Shown: piece by piece, positions 1-7,499 of the stretch | How positions within the stretch are numbered: the stretch's first letter is position 1 | Layout of the letters: each line of letters starts with the position of its first letter | From: an uncultured Actinomyces sp. | GTDB lineage: Bacteria > Actinomycetota > Actinomycetes > Actinomycetales > Actinomycetaceae | Assembly: GCA_915063485.1 (NCBI GenBank) | Contig: CAJZDJ010000009.1 | Span: 1-30,599 of the forward strand | DNA: 30,599 nt | Reading direction: 5' to 3' | Translations under genes and position numbers: made by a program | Notes under the pieces: generated by a model | What the model was told of the DNA's origin: nothing | The model's database searches: none | Seen by the model: only the letters and a program-made list of their open reading frames with translations

Positions 1-580
1 CGGCACTAGTGCCCTTGTCTTTACAGAACTTAACTACCGGCGCATAAAACTCTGACTCTTCCCGACTATCAGTAAATTTAATATTTATACTTTTACCTTC
101 ACTCGTAACCAGATCAAAGCTAGTGAAGTAGACATAATGAGTATCTTCATATTGGTCTGTGTGTCGGTTCTCTTTTCTAGATCCCCAACCATGCTCTTCT
201 GTTTCTGTGAAATAGTTTTGACATCCCTTAACATTGATCACTTCAGGGCCAGAGAACAGGTCACGAACCGGAGCGATACCACCAAATGGCAAGATCGCAG
301 CGCAGGCAACTTCAGATAATACTATAACCAATATGTAGTTATGCCATTTAGATAATTTACCGTCATCGCTACGTTTGCTCTGCCGGGCTTTTTTAATACA
401 GAAAAATAATAGCGCAGCTAGCACTAACCCCAACGGTATAGTGAAAGAGTTAGTCATAAGTTCTGACGTCAGCGATTCTGGACCAACCCTTGGCACCACT
501 GAGTGCACAATCTTTAGGAGGGTCAAATATATAGGCCCTGAGAATATGACTGCTGCAAATATTTTCTCCGAAGGACGCAA
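1..580 (-). CDS. Unrecognised membrane protein, paralogue C (3' end cut by window)
   Basis: Reading the minus strand from a TTG at 578-580 gives an open frame to position 2, so the C-terminus lies outside the window. From a VPRVGPESL motif onward it aligns almost throughout, at roughly 70% identity by eye, with the product of 589-1245. The shared blocks are SELM.NSFTIP, FFCIK.AR.SKRS, APVRDLFSG, VINVKGCQNYFTE, GWGSRKENRHTD, YVYFTSFDLVT and FYAPVVKFCKDKGTSA. The order appears to be one N-terminal hydrophobic segment, two further membrane segments, then a soluble domain with the same two cysteines. The start lies 8 nt after the stop of the upstream copy, so the genes are probably co-transcribed and coupled. 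The N-terminal 27 residues are diverged, and a TTG start is weak, so the exact start is uncertain. Function unknown. Confidence 0.7.
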   Translation of the reverse strand, partial: MRPSEKIFAAVIFSGPIYLTLLKIVHSVVPRVGPESLTSELMTNSFTIPLGLVLAALLFFCIKKARQSKRSDDGKLSKWHNYILVIVLSEVACAAILPFGGIAPVRDLFSGPEVINVKGCQNYFTETEEHGWGSRKENRHTDQYEDTHYVYFTSFDLVTSEGKSINIKFTDSREESEFYAPVVKFCKDKGTSA

Positions 581-588
581 ATTCTAAC

Positions 589-1245
589 TCACTTTTCTTT
601 AACAGTAAACTCTTTAATGATACCGGTGTGCGGGTAGCGGCTCATAACGGCACTAGTGCCCTTGTCTTTACAGAACTTAACTACCGGCGCATAAAACTCT
701 GAGTTTTTCCGACTATCAGTAAATTTAACATTGATAGTTTTACCTTCAGTGGTGACCAGATCAAAGCTAGTGAAGTACACATATCTAGTATTCCGAGAGC
801 TATCTGTATGCCTATTCTCTTTCCTAGATCCCCAACCATACTCTTCTTTTTCTGTGAAATAGTTTTGACAGCCCTTAACATTGATCACTTCAGAGCCAGA
901 AAAAAGGTCACGAACCGGAGCCACCGAGCCAAAGGGTAGCGAAACAATACAGGCAATTTCAATCAGAGTTAGGAATAACGCCCAGCCGCGCCACTTAGAA
1001 ACCTTACCATCGCCACTACGTTTACTGCGCCGGGCTCTCTTAATACAGAAAAATATTGCCGGCGCCACCACTAAACCTACCGGTATAGTGAAAGAGTTAG
1101 CCATAAGTTCTGACGCCAGCGACTCCGGACCCACCCTTGGCACAAACTCACGCACTATCCAAGTTAAAACTAGGTAGCCAAAAAACAGCATAATAAATAG
1201 CGAGGAGATAACTCCAGGCGAAGAGTCTTTAGATTTTTTACTCAC
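589..1245 (-). CDS. Unrecognised small membrane protein, paralogue B (intact)
   Basis: This 218-residue protein starts at a GTG with GAAGGG seven bases upstream. Hydrophobic segments lie at about residues 12-33, 52-69 and 86-106. A basic cytoplasmic-looking loop (RARRSKRS) sits between segments two and three. About 110 residues of soluble domain follow, with two cysteines (C126 in VKGCQNY and C192 in VKFCKDK) that could form a disulfide if exported. The soluble part alternates beta-like stretches (YVYFTSFDLVTTEG, INVKFTD, AVMSRYPHTG). This pattern resembles the general look of small actinobacterial TM-plus-beta proteins, but I do not recognise a family and assign no function. The start overlaps the annotated 3' end of the next copy upstream by 8 nt. 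Local GC is clearly lower than in the folC/ileS genes beside it, suggesting accessory or recently acquired DNA. Confidence 0.75.
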   Translation of the reverse strand: MSKKSKDSSPGVISSLFIMLFFGYLVLTWIVREFVPRVGPESLASELMANSFTIPVGLVVAPAIFFCIKRARRSKRSGDGKVSKWRGWALFLTLIEIACIVSLPFGSVAPVRDLFSGSEVINVKGCQNYFTEKEEYGWGSRKENRHTDSSRNTRYVYFTSFDLVTTEGKTINVKFTDSRKNSEFYAPVVKFCKDKGTSAVMSRYPHTGIIKEFTVKEK

Positions 1246-1693
1246 AAGCTAGCCCTTCACTATAAAGTCTTGAATGATCTGTGTCCTGGGATAATGAACT
1301 ACTAACGTAGTGGTCGATTTCAGTTTGGCTATAGTTATCGCAACTCTTGATAGCGATTACATCCGGACCCGGAGCACCCTCCACTAAAACTTTTGTGCCC
1401 AGGTTTTCTGGGCCAATTTTAGGCATGAAGTTAGCCCACACCACTGCTGTAATTGGGTAGGCAAAAATTATTGCTGCAATTATTCCACCAATTAAAAACA
1501 CAATCAGGCATGACGCTAGCCGTGAAAACAGAGAATCCGATGTACTCGATGAGCTTGGTGAAGACGCACTTGACGAGTCTGACGAACCTGACGAGCTCGC
1601 TGAACTTCCCGCACTTGACGAGTCTGATGAGCTTGGCAAAGACACACTTGCGGAATCTGAGGAGTCTGGTGAACTCACCGAGTTTTCCGTCAC
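1238..1693 (-). pseudogene. Paralogue A of the same membrane family, internally deleted and frameshifted
   Basis: The open frame starts at a GTG (GGAAGG ten bases upstream) and encodes 151 residues. Residues 5-56 are very rich in Ser with scattered Asp. One membrane segment lies at about 59-87. The motifs FMPKIGPENLG and GPDVIAIKSCDNY correspond to FVPRVGPESLA and GSEVINVKGCQNY of the neighbour. The two extra membrane segments that lie between these motifs in the intact copy are absent. After CDNYS, the sequence homologous to the neighbour's C-terminus continues in a different frame at 1326-1249: STTTLVVHYPRTQII then QDFIVKG and a TAG, matching GTSAVMSRYPHTGII then KEFTVKEK. The open frame instead runs out as a non-homologous tail. 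I infer a deletion of the middle of the soluble domain with a frameshift at the junction. A truncated but translated product is still possible. Confidence 0.65.
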
Positions 1694-1743
1694 TACTTGA
1701 TTGCCTTCCTTCTGACGTTATTTGTGGCCTCTTAATTAAGCCC

Positions 1744-1789
1744 TTTAAAAAGCTTGACGGCGCAGGGCCGCTACCGCTAACCCTACGCC
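1744..1789 (-). terminator. Probable terminator downstream of folC
   Basis: Read on the minus strand, nine bases (1789-1781) pair with 1767-1759 with one G-U pair, enclosing a 13-base loop. About seven bases later comes a run of T (TTTTTAAA). The site lies between the folC stop and the membrane-protein array. It probably ends the ileS-folC transcript, so the array would need its own promoter in the remaining roughly 50 bases, where I see no strong one. Confidence 0.55.
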
Positions 1790-1832
1790 ATCAACGTAGC
1801 TATTTCTTTGGGGAGCTTTCCCGATCCTTAAG

Positions 1833-3587
1833 TTAGCTCTTGAGACCAAATAGCTCTCGCGCCTGGGCCGCTAGAACCACTGAACCCATAATCAGCACCC
1901 CGCTTGAAGGCAGCGGATCGTCAGAAGATTCAGCCAGCTGCGCCGCCAAATCAACCGCATCAACCAGGTTGGTGGCGCTACGCACCCGATCAGAGCCAAA
2001 GACGTCGTCGGCAATTTCCACCAGATCACCTAGCTCCATAGCCCGAGGCGAATCCATAGGCACGCAAACCACAGCCTCACAGATCGGCTCAAGCTCGGCA
2101 AGCACCCCTTCCACGTCCTTATCAGCCATGGCCGCATACACCAGCACCAGGTGCTTTAAGGGGAAAGACTCTTCTAAAGCAGTGCGCAAAGCGCTCACGC
2201 CGTGGGGGTTGTGGGCTGCGTCCACCAGCACGGTGGGGCTAGTGCGCACCACCTCAAGGCGGCCGGGGCTAGTGACCTGGGCAAAAGCATTTTCAACAAT
2301 CTGCGCCGGCAAAGCCCTACCACCAAACAGGCTTTCAGCAGCCGCCAGAGCCAGCAGCGCATTGTGGGCCTGATACTGGCCGTGCAAAGGCAAAAACACG
2401 TCCTCATAAACCGCTGCGGCCGTCACCAAAGTGAGCATCTGCCCGCCCACAGCAAACTGTCGGCTAGCTACCGCCAGTCCCCCATTTTCACGGGCCAAGC
2501 TTTCAGCTTCCAGATCCATGCGGGCATCAAAGCTGACGTAATCACTTACATCCTGTCGCAGCAGGGCGCGGTTATCAGCTACCGCCTGCAAAATCTGGGC
2601 TTGGGCCTCCTCGGGCTGGGCCGCAGCAATAACTGTGGCACCAGGCTTAATAATCCCCGACTTTTCGTAAGCAATTTCCTCAATGGTTGAACCCAGCCAG
2701 CGCTCATGGTCGCGGCCAATAGGGGTAATCACGGCAGTGGCCTGATCTAGCACATTGGTGGCGTCCCAGCGCCCACCCATACCTACCTCAACAATGGCCA
2801 CGTCCACCGGGTAGTCAGCAAACACGGCGTAAGCCATCACGGTGAGCACTTCAAAGAAACTCATGCGCGGCCCACCGTTTTTAGCGCTGTGGGCGTCAAC
2901 CATTTCAATTACCGGGGCTACATCCTCCCAGGCAGCAATAAATCCTTCAGCGCTGATGGGCTCCCCATCTAGAGCGATGCGCTCACGGATAGTGTGCAGG
3001 TGGGGACTGGTGAAACGGCCCGTGCGCATACCGGTGGAGGCAGCTAGCCGCTCTACCATGCGCGAGGTGGAGGTTTTGCCGTTAGTGCCGGTGATGTGGA
3101 CAGCTTTAAAGGTTTTTTGGGGGTTACCCAAATAGTCCAGGGCCAGCTCCACCCGCTCCAAGGAGGGCTGTACCTTGTGCTCGGGGGCGCGAGACAAAAT
3201 TTCGGCCTCCACCTGGGCTAGACGTTCACGCAGCCCCTGCTCATAGGCGGCGCGCGCTAGAGCTTGGCGGTGGTTAGCCTCTTGGCGGCTGCCCCCCTCA
3301 TCTTGGTGGCTCTGGTCGGGGTCATCCCTATCCCCCTCCCAGTCGGCGTCGACGTCGCCCTCAAGGCCTAAAAGCACCTCATCTAAGTCGCCACTGCCCG
3401 CTAGCAGGGAACCCTCCACCAGGGCGCGGATGGCTTGGCGGTCCTCCTCCTCAGCTGCGGCCTGGGCGGCCTGGGCTGATTGCTCACGGCGAGCAGCTTC
3501 AGCCACAGAAATCTCGTCAAGCTCCTGGGCGGCTTCCAAATACTCATATAGTTCCGGGTCAATGCCGCGCGGATCTGCTTCACTCAT
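1833..3587 (-). CDS. folC: Bifunctional folylpolyglutamate synthase / dihydrofolate synthase, with long acidic N-terminal extension
   Basis: FolC adds glutamate to dihydropteroate and to reduced folates in the cytoplasm, using ATP. The Mur-ligase-type P-loop HITGTNGKTSTSRM is at about residues 165-178. It is followed by the folate-loop signature TSPHLHTIRERI, the VEVGMGGRWDATN motif and DAAHNPHG near the C-terminal domain. From the ATG at 3585-3587 the protein is 584 residues, against about 430-480 for typical FolC. The excess is an N-terminal stretch of about 115 residues rich in Ala, Glu, Asp and Gln, probably partly helical or disordered. The frame stays open 22 codons further upstream, but those codons have no ribosome-binding site. 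The gene lies 84 nt after ileS and is probably co-transcribed with it under the T-box. Confidence 0.93.
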   Translation of the reverse strand: MSEADPRGIDPELYEYLEAAQELDEISVAEAARREQSAQAAQAAAEEEDRQAIRALVEGSLLAGSGDLDEVLLGLEGDVDADWEGDRDDPDQSHQDEGGSRQEANHRQALARAAYEQGLRERLAQVEAEILSRAPEHKVQPSLERVELALDYLGNPQKTFKAVHITGTNGKTSTSRMVERLAASTGMRTGRFTSPHLHTIRERIALDGEPISAEGFIAAWEDVAPVIEMVDAHSAKNGGPRMSFFEVLTVMAYAVFADYPVDVAIVEVGMGGRWDATNVLDQATAVITPIGRDHERWLGSTIEEIAYEKSGIIKPGATVIAAAQPEEAQAQILQAVADNRALLRQDVSDYVSFDARMDLEAESLARENGGLAVASRQFAVGGQMLTLVTAAAVYEDVFLPLHGQYQAHNALLALAAAESLFGGRALPAQIVENAFAQVTSPGRLEVVRTSPTVLVDAAHNPHGVSALRTALEESFPLKHLVLVYAAMADKDVEGVLAELEPICEAVVCVPMDSPRAMELGDLVEIADDVFGSDRVRSATNLVDAVDLAAQLAESSDDPLPSSGVLIMGSVVLAAQARELFGLKS

Positions 3588-3621
3588 GATGCTAACTTTC
3601 TGTGGGTTTTTAGCTATGAAA

Positions 3622-3651
3622 GCGGGCGAACTGCCATAGCAGCCCGCCCGC
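3622..3651 (-). other. Intergenic hairpin between ileS and folC
   Basis: A GC-rich inverted repeat (GCGGGC pairing with GCCCGC across about 14-18 bases) lies just after the ileS stop. No T-run follows on the minus strand, so it is more likely a processing or stabilising stem than a terminator. FolC translation may depend on readthrough of it. Confidence 0.4.
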
Positions 3652-3671
3652 AATAATATCTACAGGCTGGT

Positions 3672-6600
3672 TCAGATGCTGGACTTGGCTAGCTCAACGC
3701 TAACCTCATCACCATCTACCCCAACCACGCTTACGCTGGCAGCGTTGGTCTCAGCGCCAATCAGATCAGCGAAACGCTCAGTCCAAGCCGCCTTAGCGGC
3801 GGGCACCAGCACCGTCAGGTCAATGGTGTCAGCCACCAGCAGGTCGGCGGCCTTACGCTCATCTTGCACCACACGGATCAGGTCACGGGCCCAACCTTCA
3901 GCTTCCAGCTCCTCATCTAGGGCAGTGTCCAAGATGACGAAAGCACCCGAAGCTAGCGTGGCCGCCACCAGGGAGGGGTCTTCAACCTCAATCTTGGTGG
4001 ATACGTTTACCGCCTCACCGCTCAGCTCCACCGCCTGGTCTGCAACCATGACGCCGGGGAAGCGCACGCCCGTCTCAGTTAGCTCCCACTGGCCAGACTT
4101 AACCGCAGCAAACAGCTTACTGGTGGCCTTACGCACCTGGGGGCTAAAGGCCTTGGGGTTAAGGGACACTTCCTGCTTTTGGGTGTATCCAGACTCGTCG
4201 GCGTGCAGCAGCTCAACCTGCTTGACGTTAACCTCCTCAGCGATCAAGTCGCTAAAGGCAGCCAACGCCTGCGGCTCAGTGGTGGCCACAGTCAACTTAC
4301 GCAGCGGCTGACGCACACGCAGCTGGTGGGCCTTGCGCAGACCCAGGGCAGCAGACACAGCGGCGCGGGCCTCATCAACGGCACTTACCAGGGCGACGTC
4401 GTCAACGTAGTCAGGCAAAACCGGCCAGTCAGTTAGGTGCACCGAGCGGCCACCAGTTAGACCACGCCAAATCTCCTCAGTGGTCAGCGGCGCCAAGGGA
4501 GCCATAACCTCAGTCAACGTACGCAGCACCGTCACCAAAGTGTCAAAAGCCAGCTTCTCGCCGGAAACAAAACGCGAACGTGAAGTGCGCAAATACCAGT
4601 TGGTGAGCACATCAATGAATTCACGGATCGAAGCGCAAGCACCGGCCAGGTCATAGCTGCTTAGCTGCTGATCAACCTGGGCGGCTAGCTCCTTAGTCAA
4701 AGACAGGATGTAGCGGTCCATAACTGCCAGGCGCCCCTGGGGGCCAAACAGGCTCTTGTCGCTCAGGTCTAAGCCGGGCGACACATAGCCGCCGTCGCAG
4801 GTGGCCGCATACATGTTCAGGAAGTACCAGGTAGACCACAGCGGCAGGTGGATCTGACGCAGCGCATCACGCACCGCCTTTTCCTTAACGATCAGCGTGC
4901 CACCACGCATAACCGGGCTGGAAAGCAAAGTCCAACGCATAGCGTCAGCGCCGTCACGGTTAAAGACGATGTTTACATCTGGGTAGTTACGCAAAGACTT
5001 ACTCATCTTGGCGCCGTCGTTACCCAGCAAAATTCCGTGTGAAACACACGAGCGGAAAGCCGGACGGTCAAACAGGGCGGTAGCCAGCACGTGCAGGGTG
5101 TAGAACCAGCCACGGGTCTGTCCGATGTACTCCACAATGAAATCACCCGGGTAGTGGTTTTCGAACCACTCACGGTTTTCAAAGGGGTAGTGCACCTGGG
5201 CGAAAGGCATAGAGCCAGACTCAAACCAGCAGTCAAACACGTCAGAAATACGACGCATAGTGGACTTGCCGGTGGGGTCGTCCGGGTTGGGGCGGGTGAG
5301 CTGATCAATGAAGGGACGGTGGAAGTCAGTTACCTCCACGCCAAAGTCAGCCTCCAGCTCAGCTTTGGAACCATACACGTCCACGCGCGGGTATTCAGGG
5401 TTGTCGCTAACCCACACCGGGATGGGGGCACCCCAGAAGCGGTTACGCGAAATAGACCAGTCGCGGGCGCCAGCCAGCCACTTGCCGAAAATACCGTCCT
5501 TGATGTGCTCAGGCACCCAGGTGATCTGCTGGTTTAGTTCCACCATGCGCTCGCGGATCTCGGTGACCTTAACGAACCAGGAGCTTACGGCCTTGTACAT
5601 AAGGGGCTTGCGGCAGCGCCAGCAGTGCGGGTAGGAGTGCACATAGGACTTCTCTCGCACCAACACCGCGCGGATCTCGGGCGCGCGGCGGGCGATTGGG
5701 CCGGCCTGTTCACGTAGGTCAGCCACCACGTAGCGGTTGGCGTCAAAGATCTGCATGCCTTCGTAGTCGCTGACCTCACGGGTGAACATACCGCCCTCAT
5801 CAACAGGCAGCACCACGCCGATGCCGTACTCCATGCAGGTCCACATGTCGTCCTCACCGAAGGCGGGAGCCTGGTGAACCAGGCCGGTACCGTCGGTGGT
5901 GGTCACGTAGTCGGCGGCGATGATCGACCAGCCGTTAGGGCCGGGGGCGGCGCCCTGCGCGCGACGCTCAGGGGTGTCGAAGTAGTCGTAGATGGGGTGG
6001 TAGTGGATGCCCACCAGCTCAGATCCCTTATAGGTGGCCACGACGGCGGGTTCCTCGCCCAGCTCCTTGGCGTAGGCGCCAATTAGGTCTGAAGCGATGA
6101 TTACGCGCTCACCAGCCAGCTTACTGTTGTGGGCGGCGTCGACCTCTACCAGCGAGTACTCAATTTCCGGGCCCACCGCAACGGCGGAGTTAGAGGGCAG
6201 AGTCCACGGCGTGGTGGTCCAGATCAGTGCCAGCTCGGGGCGCGCAGAGTCTTCACGTAGCTTCTTTTCTAGGCGCAACCCAACCGTTACGGTGTTGTCG
6301 GTGCGGTCCTGGTAGACGTCGTCATCCATCTTGAGCTCGTGGTTGCTCAGCGGAGTGCGGTCGTTCCAGCAGTAAGGCAGCACGCGGTGGCCCTGGTAGG
6401 CCAGACCCTTGTCATAAAGCTGCTTAAAGGCCCACAGCACCGACTCGGTGTAGTCGGGGTCTAGGGTCTTGTAGTCGTGTTCGAAGTCCACCCAGCGGGC
6501 CTGGCGGGTGACGTAGTCTTCCCATTCCTTGGTGTAGCGCAGCACCGAGGAGCGGCAGGCCTCATTGAACTTTTCGATGCCGATGCCGCCGGGGCGGGTG

Positions 6601-6983
6601 ATCTCAGTGACGTCCTCAATGCCTAGCTGACGCTGGGCTTCAAGCTCTGCGGGCAGACCGTGGGTGTCCCAACCAAAGCGGCGCTCAACGCGGTGGCCTT
6701 TTTGGGTCTGGAAACGGCCCACGGCGTCCTTGGCGTAACCGGTGATCAGGTGGCCATAGTGTGGTAGGCCGTTAGCGAAAGGCGGGCCGTCATAGAAAAC
6801 GAACTCGTTGTCTCCATTGCGGCCGGTCGCACGGTTTTCAACGCTGGCGCGGAAAGTGTCATCCTGCTTCCAGTAAGCCAGGATTTCTTCCTCAATGCGG
6901 GGCAGGTTCGGGGAAGCGGGAACTGCTTGGCCCGGGCGGTGAAGCGGATAGAATGCGTCTCCGTTATGCGCAAAGTTGGACAT
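3672..6983 (-). CDS. ileS: Isoleucyl-tRNA synthetase, eukaryote-like type 2 (IleRS2)
   Basis: IleS charges tRNA-Ile with isoleucine in the cytoplasm and edits Val-tRNA-Ile. The class I signatures are HYGH at residues 75-78 (in PHYGHLITGY) and KMSKS at about 659-663. The CP1 editing domain carries GTGLVHQAPAFGEDD, and an anticodon-binding domain follows. The RRFGWDTHGLPAE block and the absence of a terminal zinc-finger CxxC pair place it with the eukaryote-like IleRS2 group, which established work links to natural mupirocin tolerance. The start is the ATG at 6981-6983, preceded by AGAGG, giving 1103 residues. The frame remains open for 48 more codons upstream, but that sequence is the T-box leader and is not coding. 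folC follows on the same strand. Confidence 0.97.
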   Translation of the reverse strand: MSNFAHNGDAFYPLHRPGQAVPASPNLPRIEEEILAYWKQDDTFRASVENRATGRNGDNEFVFYDGPPFANGLPHYGHLITGYAKDAVGRFQTQKGHRVERRFGWDTHGLPAELEAQRQLGIEDVTEITRPGGIGIEKFNEACRSSVLRYTKEWEDYVTRQARWVDFEHDYKTLDPDYTESVLWAFKQLYDKGLAYQGHRVLPYCWNDRTPLSNHELKMDDDVYQDRTDNTVTVGLRLEKKLREDSARPELALIWTTTPWTLPSNSAVAVGPEIEYSLVEVDAAHNSKLAGERVIIASDLIGAYAKELGEEPAVVATYKGSELVGIHYHPIYDYFDTPERRAQGAAPGPNGWSIIAADYVTTTDGTGLVHQAPAFGEDDMWTCMEYGIGVVLPVDEGGMFTREVSDYEGMQIFDANRYVVADLREQAGPIARRAPEIRAVLVREKSYVHSYPHCWRCRKPLMYKAVSSWFVKVTEIRERMVELNQQITWVPEHIKDGIFGKWLAGARDWSISRNRFWGAPIPVWVSDNPEYPRVDVYGSKAELEADFGVEVTDFHRPFIDQLTRPNPDDPTGKSTMRRISDVFDCWFESGSMPFAQVHYPFENREWFENHYPGDFIVEYIGQTRGWFYTLHVLATALFDRPAFRSCVSHGILLGNDGAKMSKSLRNYPDVNIVFNRDGADAMRWTLLSSPVMRGGTLIVKEKAVRDALRQIHLPLWSTWYFLNMYAATCDGGYVSPGLDLSDKSLFGPQGRLAVMDRYILSLTKELAAQVDQQLSSYDLAGACASIREFIDVLTNWYLRTSRSRFVSGEKLAFDTLVTVLRTLTEVMAPLAPLTTEEIWRGLTGGRSVHLTDWPVLPDYVDDVALVSAVDEARAAVSAALGLRKAHQLRVRQPLRKLTVATTEPQALAAFSDLIAEEVNVKQVELLHADESGYTQKQEVSLNPKAFSPQVRKATSKLFAAVKSGQWELTETGVRFPGVMVADQAVELSGEAVNVSTKIEVEDPSLVAATLASGAFVILDTALDEELEAEGWARDLIRVVQDERKAADLLVADTIDLTVLVPAAKAAWTERFADLIGAETNAASVSVVGVDGDEVSVELAKSSI

Positions 6984-7310
6984 TTTGCCTCTTGAAGTCC
7001 TCGTACGATCCTTGTCACGAGGACGACCCAAGCTAACCCTAAGGCCAGCTTTTAGCCGCGGTACCACCTCGCTTGCCCAGCTAGCCAGCCACACAAAGCC
7101 CGGTGGGGCCTTGCAGCTAGCAGCCAAAGCCGCTTAATTGGCGCTATAACGTTGCGACCGTCCGGTTCTACTAGGGGGCCAGCGCGTTTTGCAGCAGAGC
7201 CAACTAGAGCTAACTGCCAGTTAACGCTAACCCCGGTTCTTCCGGAAGCTCACCGGTGATATCCGCGAGTGCGGCCGGGTCAATGCTTATGCCCTAGCAT
7301 TTTATGGCTA
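6984..7310 (-). promoter_or_regulatory. T-box riboswitch (tRNA-Ile sensing) leader of ileS
   Basis: Read on the minus strand, the leader has a specifier loop GATATCACC with an ATC isoleucine codon at 7260-7258. The conserved linker AGTAGAACCGGACGG is at 7172-7158. The T-box sequence AGGTGGTACCGCG is at 7069-7057, whose TGGT can pair with the ACCA end of uncharged tRNA-Ile. Downstream, GTCCTCGT (7024-7017) pairs with ACGAGGAC (7004-6997) directly before the AGAGG ribosome-binding site. There is no T-run. This is the layout of the translational T-box of Actinobacteria, in which uncharged tRNA frees the ribosome-binding site. Stem I looks short. The 5' boundary is approximate. Confidence 0.92.
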
Positions 7311-7350
7311 GGTTCTTATGCCTGCCACATTGTAGGGCGTGAGATTACCC

Positions 7351-7385
7351 GCAAAGTGCTGGCAGCTTACGCAAAGTGCCGGCAG
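7351..7385. repeat. Two direct repeats in the ileS-valS divergent region
   Basis: GCAAAGTGCTGGCAG at 7351-7365 is repeated as GCAAAGTGCCGGCAG at 7371-7385, one mismatch in 15 and a period of 20 bases, or about two helical turns. It sits between the two divergent synthetase genes, upstream of the T-box and about 115 bases before the valS start. It may be a binding site for a regulator acting on one or both promoters. The remainder of 6984-7499 holds the T-box and the promoters, and no further gene is visible. Confidence 0.6.
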
Positions 7386-7499
7386 TTTAAGTGTGGCTGT
7401 GGGTGTTGGTTAAAGCGCTGGGGTATTTAAGGCAAGCGTTGCACGTTTAACGTGTGCCTGGTGCGCATCTGGGGCCGTGATCGTGAGAGAATCAGGTTT

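Noticed and set aside
881..1177. 98-codon plus-strand open frame opposite the intact membrane-protein gene
   Set aside because: The minus-strand frame is supported by its paralogue with matching amino acids, so the plus-strand frame is a shadow.
3676..4311. Long plus-strand open frame opposite ileS (and similar frames opposite folC, rsgA, tig)
   Set aside because: They are Ser/Thr/Ala-rich shadows of codon bias in the real genes, without ribosome-binding sites or motifs.
6984..7127. 48-codon N-terminal extension of ileS
   Set aside because: The sequence is the conserved T-box and ribosome-binding-site hairpin. The ATG at 6983 has its own AGAGG and gives the normal length.
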